Positions 24,325 through 32,657 are shown, numbered from the stretch's first letter. The stretch: 64,000 nt of DNA from SB11 sp035906255 (GCA_035906255.1 JAMIFM010000021.1:1-64000), one strand, 5' to 3'. Made by a program: numbers and translations. Notes: generated by a model from the sequence alone, not told the origin.

Positions 24325-25545
24325 CTAATATTTTAATACTTTTTTAGTACTTACGGATGACTGATTATATAATTTTAAAATATACGTACCGGTTGGCAAA
24401 TCCTTCGGAAGCTCTAAGGCAAATATATTCCCAGTGGGCATAAATGTCTGTTCCGTCAACGTTCGCCCGTATAAATCTGCTACAACAACCTTCACCGGGT
24501 ATTCCATCTCTTTCCCAAACATAATATTGGTGTAATCTCCACAGGGGTTTGGCCATACATCAAACTCTTCCTGTGAAAAATTATCCGTACCAAGGGTAGA
24601 AATAGTGTCAGTAATACACTCGGCCAGGGTTGCTAACGCAAGTTTTGTACATCGCTGAAAAAAATCAAAATTAATCTGTCCTGCTGAATCAGCTAAAGTA
24701 TGCCAGTAGGGATTGAAATCATTATCATATTCCTCATTTATTCCTATTGCGGTTAAACCATTTTCCCAAAATGGATAATGGTCTGTTGCAGGGCTACCCG
24801 GGTTAACCACATGAAGAGTAAGGCCAATATTATACAATACGTTGCATTTTTCAGCCTTATCAGCAAGTTGCAGTGAGTTTGCCGAATTACGCACATGCAA
24901 ATCGGCAACGTCATCATTATTTCCATCCCAACCTATCATATCAAGGTTAATATAGCCCATAAAGTTCCACGGTGCGTTCCCTATCGTTGCCGTATAAAAT
25001 TTGCTTCCCAAGGCACCCTGTTCTTCTTCATCCCAAAACGCAAATACTACAGTATAAGGGAAATTAAATCTTGAAAAAATTCTGGCAACTTCTAATACTG
25101 CCGCAGTTCCACTTGCATTGTCATCTGCACCCGGAACAACAGCAGATGATAGTGCATTATCATAATGTGCACCGATAAAAAAGCGTTTATTAGGATACTT
25201 ATACCCCATTTTTATCCCAAAAAGATTTTTTCCTTTTGCAGTAAAAATCATAGAATCAGTAGTTAAACCATATTTCAGTAATTCCTGTTTGATATAGCTG
25301 AAGGCTTTTTCATTACCAAGATTGTATGAAAACCGGGTTTTAATAGTGTCGGAATTTCCATTTATCACCACTGGCAGTTTTCCTGTTAGCTTAAATACTG
25401 ATATTTCAAGACTGTCTTTGCTAACTTCGTGTATAAGGGTATTAATCTCCTGTTTTTGTGCCTTACCATTTATTGCACATAATAAAAGTAATATTAAAAT
25501 GCTTTTAGGACAAATTGTTGCCTTCTTAACTATTCTTAGTTTCAT
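24325..25545 (-). CDS. M28 family zinc peptidase with T9SS sorting domain
   Basis: 406 residues, on the minus strand, opposite the metal operon. Signal peptide (SILILLLLCAINGKAQ), then an M28 aminopeptidase domain with the zinc ligands and catalytic residues in GAHYDN, GADDNASG, DEEEQG, NLDMIG and TDHYPF, in family order (about residues 125-270). The T9SS sorting domain closes it (VWPNPCGDYTN, then a gap to LPKDLPTGTYILKLYN). The enzyme would remove N-terminal amino acids from peptides at the cell surface. It is convergent with the preceding operon and separated from the next gene by a long noncoding stretch. All active-site motifs are present, so it is probably active. Confidence 0.92.
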   Translation of the reverse strand: MKLRIVKKATICPKSILILLLLCAINGKAQKQEINTLIHEVSKDSLEISVFKLTGKLPVVINGNSDTIKTRFSYNLGNEKAFSYIKQELLKYGLTTDSMIFTAKGKNLFGIKMGYKYPNKRFFIGAHYDNALSSAVVPGADDNASGTAAVLEVARIFSRFNFPYTVVFAFWDEEEQGALGSKFYTATIGNAPWNFMGYINLDMIGWDGNNDDVADLHVRNSANSLQLADKAEKCNVLYNIGLTLHVVNPGSPATDHYPFWENGLTAIGINEEYDNDFNPYWHTLADSAGQINFDFFQRCTKLALATLAECITDTISTLGTDNFSQEEFDVWPNPCGDYTNIMFGKEMEYPVKVVVADLYGRTLTEQTFMPTGNIFALELPKDLPTGTYILKLYNQSSVSTKKVLKY

Positions 25546-25652
25546 ATTTGTACTACATAAATAAGACGCCTTACTACGTTTTATTGTTGTAATCGGGAGG
25601 TAAAGCTCTTGATGTTTCGAACAAGTGGAACACTACCTGTGCAACACAGCAT

Positions 25653-25668
25653 CAACAACGTGTTGTTG
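25653..25668 (+). repeat. Island inverted-repeat site, copy 7 (exact)
   Basis: CAACAAC-GT-GTTGTTG, exact. About 12 kb from the left cluster, in the noncoding region behind the M28 gene's start. Confidence 0.8.
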
Positions 25669-25857
25669 GAAAATGCCAAAAAACGGTGGATTTTACCTCT
25701 GTTTAGGACTGTAAATAGTTACCTCTTACATATACACTAATATCAACCACACACAAGGTAACTGCCCGTAAATACTGGTTTTTTGATTTTCAGAAACACA
25801 CTATCACGGCAGTAAAACAGTGTGTTTGTGGGTTAAAAACAAGGTATTGAAAAATCC

Positions 25858-25873
25858 CAACAACGTGTTGTTA
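25858..25873 (+). repeat. Island inverted-repeat site, copy 8 (one mismatch)
   Basis: CAACAAC-GT-GTTGTTA, mismatch in the last base; a degenerate relative follows 11 bases later. Confidence 0.75.
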
Positions 25874-25935
25874 CAAGATGCCAACGCTGTGTTTTTGGCT
25901 ATTTGGACAACTCATCTGCAGGGGTAATGCTTCCT

Positions 25936-26039
25936 GTCTCAGTCCCCTCTCGGTTGAATGCTCACTTGTACAGGTACTGAGATTGAAGTACTTGGCCAAA
26001 AGAGTCTCAGTCCTATCCTAACTAAATGCTCACTTGTAC
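25936..26039 (+). repeat. Pair of 36-base direct repeats
   Basis: Copies at 25936-25971 and 26004-26039, period 68. They begin with GTCTCAGTCC and end with AATGCTCACTTGTAC; the middle has diverged (28 of 36 positions identical). No gene reads through it. Confidence 0.7.
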
Positions 26040-26406
26040 CATTACTTTTTTGGAGATTGGCCTCCTGCAAGGAGTTTCACGATTTTTTGCGTTGACGAAA
26101 ATGCCGTTTTTGCCATATCACCGTACAGAAATGTAGTTGTTGGTATCCCAAAGATAGCCTTTTAGTCTTCAGTTTTAAGTTGCTTCACAGTTTTGCCGTT
26201 AACAAAACAGCTAAAGGCCAACCGGTATACCTCATCGTACCTTGCAGGAATTGAAATATTTTTCCTGTCAAATAATGTAAAATACCGTGTTTTCACCCTG
26301 TTATTTATAATCAACATTATTAATGTTTGCACCACTGTTTTACTGTTTGGGGTGCAGCAGCACAAAAACCATGCTCTTTATACAAACAAAAGCAGTATGT
26401 TTCTAA

Positions 26407-26422
26407 AAACAACGTGTTGTTG
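26407..26422 (+). repeat. Island inverted-repeat site, copy 9 (one mismatch)
   Basis: AAACAAC-GT-GTTGTTG. A degenerate relative, CAACGGAGTGTTGTTT, follows eight bases later. Confidence 0.75.
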
Positions 26423-26523
26423 GCTATTGTGCAACGGAGTGTTGTTTACTACATTTGTAGGTGAATAGAAACATCGAAACTTAGTCAATAAGGATAACAT
26501 ATAACGTGTCCTGATGATAGTTC

Positions 26524-26642
26524 TGTACAGATAAATCGCGAAACTTATGTACGGCAGAACTGCATCGGAGGACACGCCCTTAAAAAGGGCGTGCCGCCTT
26601 CATGCTGTTGCTGTACAGGGCTTTCGCGAGCCTATCTGTGCA
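26524..26642. repeat. 119-base foldback element (imperfect long hairpin)
   Basis: Outer arms TGTACAGATA and TATCTGTGCA are inverted with one mismatch. Further in, CGCGAAA (26537-26543) faces TTTCGCG (26622-26628) and GTAC faces GTAC. The tip is a perfect stem CACGCCCTT-AAA-AAGGGCGTG (26573-26593), all centred on 26583. Another CACGCCCTTTTT lies just beyond the element, near 26655. MITE-like or structured-RNA-like. Confidence 0.7.
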
Positions 26643-26879
26643 ACAAGTATGGGGTACACGCCCTTTTTGAGTTTTTTATGTTTAACCACATTGCGATGTT
26701 TATTGTCAGCTTGCATTTTTCCGTAAACTTTTCCTACCCCTTTGCAAATTTTGCAAAGGGTAAAACAAACGCATCCCATAGTTTAGCACTACAAACTATG
26801 ATAAAACAGATGCGCTATCATTTGGCCAATCACACATTTATCAATAACATTTTTAATCATTATTTAATTATCACTCTTC

Positions 26880-27713
26880 ATGAAACAAAATTTTCAAAAA
26901 CTAACTGCTAAACTACGTTTAGTTATCACTGTTGCTTGTGTATTCTCAGCATCGTTTGCAAAGGCTCAAGACCCGCAAGGCCCGCCCGAACCTGTCGGAA
27001 CCTATTGCCCTGTAAATGTGCTGCCATTTACCCCTCAAATCGGCATAGGTACACTAAATAAAATGATTATTGGTGGCCCTGCTGGTAACGATGGTTCTAT
27101 TTGTTGGAATTGCTACAACGATAGCAGTGGTTATGGCCGTGCAAGGGCATTTAATATGCCTAATTTTTCCTACCAGTCAGGGGCAGCAATTCCCAATTTC
27201 AGTTCTCGCATTACCCAAGATTTACAGCGCAGCGTGATGCGTTGGCAGGTAGGTGTTGCCAATTGTTACAACCAAATTACTTGGCAAAACGGGATAACCT
27301 TGCGTACTAATGGCAGCGTAGGTATAGGCACCGATGAGACATTCGGGTTTAAACTTGCTGTTAACGGCGGAATTGCCTGCAAAAATGATGTGTTTTTAAC
27401 CCAAACCGATTTGGCTTGGCCGGATTATGTTTTTGCAAAGAACTATATCTTAATACCACTATTGGAGTTGGAAAAACAAATAGACAGCTTAGGCCACTTA
27501 CCCCAAATGCCCTCAGCAAAAGAGGTGGAAGAAAAAGGCTTATCGCTGGGCACAGTTACGACAACAGTGGTTCAAAAAGTTGAAGAGCTTACCTTGTATG
27601 CCATTGAACAACAAAAACAATTGGATGAACTTAAAAGACAGAACGAACTATTGCAAAAGCAAAACGAGGAACTTTTGAAGCGTTTGGACAGTCTTACAAA
27701 TGAAAAAGAATAG
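26880..27713 (+). CDS. Secreted tail-fibre-like protein with C-terminal coiled coil
   Basis: 277 residues. Signal peptide (LRLVITVACVFSASFAKAQ), a beta-rich region with the fibre-type motif NGSVGIGTDETFGFKLAVNGG (about 149-170), then a conserved tail LGHLPQMPSAKEVEEKGLSLG, and a long coiled coil (KVEELTLYAIEQQKQLDELKRQ to the end). This set is typical of Bacteroidota surface fibre-like proteins that trimerise through the coiled coil. It is the first of four cotranscribed genes encoding envelope proteins. The next gene begins either 25 bases after its stop (ATG 27739) or within its last codons (ATG 27700). Probably forms a trimeric surface structure; the partner is unknown. An upstream overlapping frame was rejected. 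Confidence 0.75.
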   Translation: MKQNFQKLTAKLRLVITVACVFSASFAKAQDPQGPPEPVGTYCPVNVLPFTPQIGIGTLNKMIIGGPAGNDGSICWNCYNDSSGYGRARAFNMPNFSYQSGAAIPNFSSRITQDLQRSVMRWQVGVANCYNQITWQNGITLRTNGSVGIGTDETFGFKLAVNGGIACKNDVFLTQTDLAWPDYVFAKNYILIPLLELEKQIDSLGHLPQMPSAKEVEEKGLSLGTVTTTVVQKVEELTLYAIEQQKQLDELKRQNELLQKQNEELLKRLDSLTNEKE

Positions 27714-27738
27714 TATCTTTGATATAATTAGCACTGAT

Positions 27739-28527
27739 ATGCGATTGCCACTGCTTTTGATATTGTCTTTATTGTTAGTTTTTTTATCGGATTGTAAACC
27801 CGATAAAAACGACTGCTTTGAACCCACTAATCCTGCTTGCGTAAACTATGACCCTTGTTACGGGCAAAAACCAATAACAGCGGATATCAAGATTTCACAA
27901 AGGGTTAAAAACTTTGGCACAGATAGTCTTAGTCGTCTCTACTTTGAAGATGATACTATTTTCCCCCACTCTCAAATTCGCTTTAGTTGCCCGCTAAATG
28001 GAGCAAAATATACGTGGACATTGGGCGCAGAGACATTATCAAATCAAACTTTTGAACGCAGTTTTTTTGGTGTTAGTGTGCCCTTTGGGGAGTATTCAGT
28101 GAAATTAGTGGTGGAGAAGGATGCTGATAAAAATTGTTTTCCTGCCGATAATGGTATGGATACAATTACCAAAAAATTCAAAATAGTGCCTTTATGCAAT
28201 TTAGCAATTATTGGTGTATTTAAGGGAAAGTGGGATAACCTTACAAACGATAGCAGTCTTATTAGCTTGCGTTCGTTTGAAAGTATGAATTACGCGGATA
28301 GTTGTGGAAATGCACTAATTAGATTTACAAACATAAAAGGGCTAAATGATACCGTAATATCCTCAAATGTATTTATTTCAAACTCGAGGATGATTAATGA
28401 AGACCCTCAATCAATTATCCTTGGGAATGCTGATTTTAGAATAAATGTTGAAAACAAAACTGTTTTATTCGACTACTACATCGGCAATACACATTACATA
28501 TTCCGGGGCAGAAAAATATCCAATTAA
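27739..28527 (+). CDS. Putative lipoprotein, first of a tandem duplicate pair
   Basis: 262 residues from ATG 27739 (MRLPLLLILSLLLVFLSDC: signal peptide with lipobox, Cys 19); an earlier in-frame ATG at 27700 would overlap the previous gene. The mature part begins KPDKNDCFEPTNPACVNYDPCYGQKPITADI, with cysteines that repeat in its neighbour, followed by a PKD-like fold (AKYTWTLGAETLSNQTF... FGEYSVKLVVE) and a C-terminal domain ending YIFRGRKISN. Tandem paralogue of the next gene, with near-identical first 35 mature residues and identical final FRGRKISN. The PKD-like region suggests protein-protein contact at the surface. No enzymatic motif. Confidence 0.72.
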   Translation: MRLPLLLILSLLLVFLSDCKPDKNDCFEPTNPACVNYDPCYGQKPITADIKISQRVKNFGTDSLSRLYFEDDTIFPHSQIRFSCPLNGAKYTWTLGAETLSNQTFERSFFGVSVPFGEYSVKLVVEKDADKNCFPADNGMDTITKKFKIVPLCNLAIIGVFKGKWDNLTNDSSLISLRSFESMNYADSCGNALIRFTNIKGLNDTVISSNVFISNSRMINEDPQSIILGNADFRINVENKTVLFDYYIGNTHYIFRGRKISN

Positions 28528-28539
28528 TGTAAAATCTGT

Positions 28540-29331
28540 ATGAGACTATTTAACTATATAATAATCATTATAGCAGCAGGTGCATTAGTAACAAGCCTAA
28601 ACAGTTGCAAACCTGATAAAAACGACTGTTTTGACCCCACCAATCCCGCTTGTGTAAACTACGACCCTTGTTACGGGCAAAAACCTGTAACGGCGGATAT
28701 AATAATTGAACAAAGGCTTGACCTCGGTCCTTTTTTAGGTGATTCTATTCTATATTCTGAAGACACCATTTTTCCAACTACCGAAATACAGTTCAGAAGT
28801 CCTTTAAAGGACGCGAAATATACCTGGACATTGGGGGCGGAAACTATTACCAGTCGGTCTTTTTTGCGTGAGTTTTATAGTGTGCCTTTTGGAGAGTATT
28901 CTGTGAAATTGGTGGTGGAGAAAGACGCTAATAGAAACTGTTTCCCTACCGACAATGGTATGGACACAATCATTAAAAAGTTTAAAATAGTGCCCTTGTG
29001 CAGTTTGGCCATTTTTGGAGTTTTTAAAGGTAAATGGGATGGAAGTAATCAAGATAGCAGCATAATAACCATAAAAAACTTTAAGGACTATAGCTATACT
29101 GACAGTTGCACGTATGGCCTTTACAGATATACAAACCTTACTGGTATTAATGACACTTTTGTAGGTGGCGGTATTCCGACTTCTAATACCGAATTGATTA
29201 GAACCGAAAGTAGCTTTGGCAATCTGGGAGTGTCTCACTTCAAGATAGACCCTCATACTAATCAAATTGTGTTTAAATATACATACGCATCAAAGCCTTA
29301 TATATTTCGAGGCAGGAAAATATCCAATTAA
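28540..29331 (+). CDS. Putative lipoprotein, second of a tandem duplicate pair
   Basis: 263 residues. Signal peptide with lipobox (LVTSLNSC), then KPDKNDCFDPTNPACVNYD as in the preceding protein. The same PKD-like central segment follows (AKYTWTLGAETITSRSF, then VPFGEYSVKLVVEKDANRNCFP), and the protein ends FRGRKISN. The two proteins are similar from the lipobox onward; the most diverged segments are about 45-70 and 195-245, the latter perhaps a variable interaction surface. It starts 12 bases after its twin's stop and is followed 16 bases later by the 933-residue T9SS protein, so all belong to one operon. Function unknown. Confidence 0.75.
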   Translation: MRLFNYIIIIIAAGALVTSLNSCKPDKNDCFDPTNPACVNYDPCYGQKPVTADIIIEQRLDLGPFLGDSILYSEDTIFPTTEIQFRSPLKDAKYTWTLGAETITSRSFLREFYSVPFGEYSVKLVVEKDANRNCFPTDNGMDTIIKKFKIVPLCSLAIFGVFKGKWDGSNQDSSIITIKNFKDYSYTDSCTYGLYRYTNLTGINDTFVGGGIPTSNTELIRTESSFGNLGVSHFKIDPHTNQIVFKYTYASKPYIFRGRKISN

Positions 29332-29347
29332 TTTAACTATCTAAAAA

Positions 29348-32149
29348 ATGAACCTGAAAAATATATTTTTCGGGGCAGTATTTATACTGTCCTCTGCGCA
29401 GCTTTGCGCGCAAAATTGTGTACGGTTAATCCGAACCCAACACGATAACCCTACTAACGATGAATTGGCCACTTACTTTCCGGGCAAGGTAAACCCCTGG
29501 CTTAATACCTTTGATTTTGCTAAAATTGGCGGAGCAGGTTTTAGTGATATAATACTGAACCCAACCGCAGGGTGGGTGTTGCCGGGATTTACAGGAGGTA
29601 CACTTTCATTGGTAAGTCCCTTTAGTTCTTCGATGGGTACTGAGTACCAATATTTACAGCAACCTACGTTGGGAGCGCCCGCACAAAAAGACATCCATTG
29701 GGAAGACGGGTGGGAGTTGATGTGGATGAATACGGGGTATTATCCCAACGGTGAGCCACTAAATTTCAAAAACCCTAACCGAATATTGACAGACCCGTTA
29801 GGTTTGGCCAATGCCCGAGTTCCGTACATAATCCTTTACAACCGCTATACAGGAAAGCTGCGTGTGTTTGCGAACCTCTTTACCGATTTTAACCAAGTGG
29901 ATAGTGTTAGAATGATTTTAGGACATCCAAACCTAAGTAATACGAAAAAAACTGGCATTTTCAGACATTTATCTGGATATGACAAAACCTTAGATGAGAC
30001 AACAGAACAGACCTTTGTAAGTTCTATAAATTTTCACAATAAAAACAACCACCGACTTTGGTGGTCAAGTGATTTTCAGTTGGGGTACGACCCTTGTGTG
30101 TGTGAACACGAGAGTCAGTTAACACTAGATTTCAAATCAGTAAAAGACCAAAATATTAATTTATTTGGCCGGATTGTAGGCCAGCAACAAAACATTAATG
30201 CGTTCGATGCTGATTTTCTTACCAATGAGTCAATAGAGGCTGCGGCGAACTCAGGTTCAGGCGGTTCCTTATTGTTCAAATCGTTCGGTTCTTTATTGGA
30301 CAATTACGATAAACAACTGCGGGACTATGACACCCGTTTGCAGAGCTTTAACTCACCCATGAACCAAGCCATCAGGCAAATTATTTTGGCGGCAAAAAAC
30401 GGGGTACTAAACAATTCAGGAGCATTTGTAGCCACTGCCATCGGGGGTATTGCAGTACGTGCCTTGGTAAATATCAACGGTGCTGCTTCGTCGGATACCA
30501 CAACGGCAAAAAAATGGGGCGAAGAAGCCAGCAAGGCGGTAAAAGGTGAGTTGGGCAAGGCGTTGGATATGGTGGTTACGGGTAATTTCGGGAAAGACTT
30601 TATGACCGCTCCGCAACGCCCAACCATGCCTACGGCCTCTTTCAGTGAAATGAGGTTAACTGGTTCAATTACAGATGTTGCTTCAATTCAGGTTACTAAT
30701 TTCCTCACTCCTGGTACTTACAAGTACCCTCAAGACTTAACACCGCAAAATTACCCTGCTTATAATAACGCAGTGGGACTATTTGCCTTGTTGCGAAAAC
30801 CCCGTATTAATAAACTATTTACCAATTCGTTGACCAAAACGCTGACAAATGAATTTATTACCGCCCCACAGGTTATAAGCCCTGCCAACCCTATGATTGT
30901 TGAAACTATCCATGTGAAACAACAAACATGGAAACAAGATTACAAGTTGTTTTTGCGTTTTAAAGAGCCTCTTAAATACAAACTTAACAGGGCGTTAGAT
31001 TTTGACGACATTCAAACAAAGGTGTATGCGAGTTTTGTGGTTGAATTGGAAAATAAATTGCAGGACTCTACTTGCTTTAACAACTTTCATGTTGAAAACC
31101 AAAGCGACAACCTTTTCGTCAGAAATGCGTTTCCTCCCGTGGCAGGCGAACCCTATAAAATTGTATTGGAGAGTAAGTGGCAAAATGTGTACGACATAGG
31201 GGAGGTTCTTTTTGACGGGGATTTTTCAACCATTTTTAATACCGAAGAGAAAGCAGCTATTTGGACAATTACAGATGATAACGGTCACAGCACTACCCAA
31301 CAGGGGGAGTTCTTAACCTGCTTTAACGGTCCCGACCCCTTATTCAAAATTAAACAAATCAAAATGAAGGTGGCCGCAGATATGTATTTTAACCAATTAG
31401 GAAGCAACGGACTGCAAAACAGTACTTTTCAAAGTTTCACGTATTTGTTGTTTAATGACAGCTTGGGCATCAACCTGTTTGATACAACCTCTGACCTTAG
31501 CAAACTAACTTTGGTAAAACAACCGTTATTGGTATTAACTAACGAAACCATTGAAACCACCGACCCGTTTGTTTTTAAAACCGATGGGACAACAATTTAT
31601 GTGAACGCGGAGCAAATAGAACTGAATGGAAATATTGACGTTCAAACGGGCTATAAAGCAGAACTTCATGCAACAAAAAGCATCCGTTTTGTATCGGGAA
31701 ATACGAATATCAGCAACAAAATCAGGTTTAAAAATGTAGCTGCATTCTCAAACTTCGGCAAGAACCCCGAAACATCTCAAAGTGAAATTGAGGCGTTCTG
31801 TCAAGACCAAAATAATGGTTACAAAGCATTGCAAACGGCAAACAAAACGGATGAAGAAAGCTCTGTACCTGAAACAGAAGAACCTATTGCAAAAATTGAG
31901 ACCAAAGTGTACCCCAACCCCGCTTCAAATGTTGTGAGCGTATCAATAGAAACGGATGAGGAAAAGGAATATACCTTCCAAGTTTACGATTTAATGGGCA
32001 GGGTTCTAATTAACGAGACCCTTAAAGGAGCTAACCAGCCTTTGTTTGAGATTACAACTGACCAACTGGCAAATGGCACCTACTTATTGCGCATTAACTC
32101 ACAAGACGGTGCAATTGCTGAAACCCACAGAATAGTTATTTTAAAATAG
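29348..32149 (+). CDS. Large T9SS-exported surface protein, 933 residues
   Basis: Signal peptide (NIFFGAVFILSSAQLCAQ), a very long region without a family I recognise (about 20-850), and a T9SS type A sorting domain at the C-terminus (IETKVYPNPASNVVSVSIE to THRIVILK). The region FVATAIGGIAVRALVNINGAA (about 360-380) is small-residue rich and hydrophobic; a central beta-rich part resembles polysaccharide- or adhesin-type repeats but not clearly. A segment near 770-820 (FVFKTDGTTIYVNAEQIELNGNIDVQTGYKAELHATKSIRF) resembles the beta-helical GSSxxL... motif region that precedes sorting domains in adhesins. Last gene of the surface operon; a terminator follows. Likely anchored or released at the outer surface, perhaps with the two lipoproteins as partners. 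Confidence 0.75.
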   Translation: MNLKNIFFGAVFILSSAQLCAQNCVRLIRTQHDNPTNDELATYFPGKVNPWLNTFDFAKIGGAGFSDIILNPTAGWVLPGFTGGTLSLVSPFSSSMGTEYQYLQQPTLGAPAQKDIHWEDGWELMWMNTGYYPNGEPLNFKNPNRILTDPLGLANARVPYIILYNRYTGKLRVFANLFTDFNQVDSVRMILGHPNLSNTKKTGIFRHLSGYDKTLDETTEQTFVSSINFHNKNNHRLWWSSDFQLGYDPCVCEHESQLTLDFKSVKDQNINLFGRIVGQQQNINAFDADFLTNESIEAAANSGSGGSLLFKSFGSLLDNYDKQLRDYDTRLQSFNSPMNQAIRQIILAAKNGVLNNSGAFVATAIGGIAVRALVNINGAASSDTTTAKKWGEEASKAVKGELGKALDMVVTGNFGKDFMTAPQRPTMPTASFSEMRLTGSITDVASIQVTNFLTPGTYKYPQDLTPQNYPAYNNAVGLFALLRKPRINKLFTNSLTKTLTNEFITAPQVISPANPMIVETIHVKQQTWKQDYKLFLRFKEPLKYKLNRALDFDDIQTKVYASFVVELENKLQDSTCFNNFHVENQSDNLFVRNAFPPVAGEPYKIVLESKWQNVYDIGEVLFDGDFSTIFNTEEKAAIWTITDDNGHSTTQQGEFLTCFNGPDPLFKIKQIKMKVAADMYFNQLGSNGLQNSTFQSFTYLLFNDSLGINLFDTTSDLSKLTLVKQPLLVLTNETIETTDPFVFKTDGTTIYVNAEQIELNGNIDVQTGYKAELHATKSIRFVSGNTNISNKIRFKNVAAFSNFGKNPETSQSEIEAFCQDQNNGYKALQTANKTDEESSVPETEEPIAKIETKVYPNPASNVVSVSIETDEEKEYTFQVYDLMGRVLINETLKGANQPLFEITTDQLANGTYLLRINSQDGAIAETHRIVILK

Positions 32150-32207
32150 CTACAACTCCAATTTATATAATAGTCCCATTTGAAGGGATGCACAGTGTTT
32201 TTACACC

Positions 32208-32236
32208 ATAGCCGCACCAATCGGTGCGGCTATTTT
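32208..32236 (+). terminator. Rho-independent terminator of the surface operon
   Basis: Stem ATAGCCGCACC / GGTGCGGCTAT with an AATC loop and a T run. Confidence 0.85.
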
Positions 32237-32257
32237 AAACCCTTTACCTGAAACAAG

Positions 32258-32632
32258 ATGATGCAACCCGCACACCGATGGAATGACCTGCAACAAAGGG
32301 CAAAACTGTTTTTAAACCGTCCCGCGTACAAGTACAGCACGATGGACACCGATAAATTACCCCAAACAGGCGGGGTGTATCTCATCTGCCTTGTAGATGA
32401 CACCTTAGAAGAGACCCCTCTGTATATCAATTTTACCAGCAATCTCCGCAACGAAATACTGACCAAACGGACAGCCTTTATCCTGACCCAATTAAAAAGC
32501 CCCCAAAAGGCAGCCGAAGTCTTAAAGTCAAATTGCTACCTTCGCTACATTGCTGAATCCGACCCGAAAGAGCAAATGGCACTCACTGTTGCTATCTCAT
32601 TGGAGTTAAAACCGCTTTACCTAAACAACTAA
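32258..32632 (+). CDS. Degenerate GIY-YIG-like protein
   Basis: 124 residues. The segment LPQTGGVYLICLVDDT, then LYINFTSNLRNEILTKRTAF, recalls the GIY-YIG nuclease core (GVYxI...LYIGxTxNLrxR): GIY appears as GVY, YIG as YIN, and the arginine of NLR is kept. The last part, AESDPKEQMALTVAISLELKPLYL, resembles the family end (EREALEiaLIkelKPLLN). With the altered second motif it may lack activity or be an inactive DNA-binding relative. It is the last gene before the candidate right island end (32646). Alternative reading: an unrelated fold; the family call is tentative. Confidence 0.5.
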   Translation: MMQPAHRWNDLQQRAKLFLNRPAYKYSTMDTDKLPQTGGVYLICLVDDTLEETPLYINFTSNLRNEILTKRTAFILTQLKSPQKAAEVLKSNCYLRYIAESDPKEQMALTVAISLELKPLYLNN

Positions 32633-32645
32633 GTCGCTGTACCTA

Positions 32646-32657
32646 TGTTGTACCCAT
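32646..32657 (+). repeat. Candidate right attachment-site core
   Basis: TGTTGTACCCAT, identical to 9267-9278; it also reads ATGTTGTACCCATTAG, close to the second left copy. It lies 14 bases after the GIY-YIG-like stop. Confidence 0.4.

Larger units (their letters stand above)
25546..26879. other. Noncoding, repeat-rich region of the island
   Basis: About 1.3 kb without a supported gene, the longest such stretch in the window. It holds three island inverted-repeat sites (25653, 25858, 26407), degenerate relatives (GCCAACGCTGTGTTTTTGGC near 25885 and ACCGTGTTTTC near 26284), a pair of diverged 36-base direct repeats (25936-25971 and 26004-26039) and a 119-base foldback structure (26524-26642). 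The start of the surface cluster and the M28 promoter also lie here. Confidence 0.6.

Noticed and set aside
25936..26039. Possible CRISPR array
   Set aside because: Only two copies, 28 of 36 bases identical, and no cas genes nearby.
26591..26911. ORF of 106 codons overlapping the fibre-like gene start
   Set aside because: It begins inside the foldback element, has cysteine-rich odd composition, no recognisable domain, and overlaps the signal peptide of the well-supported gene at 26880.
28804..29265. Minus-strand ORF of 153 codons in the second lipoprotein gene
   Set aside because: Antisense shadow; no signal peptide or domain, and the sense frame has a clear lipobox.
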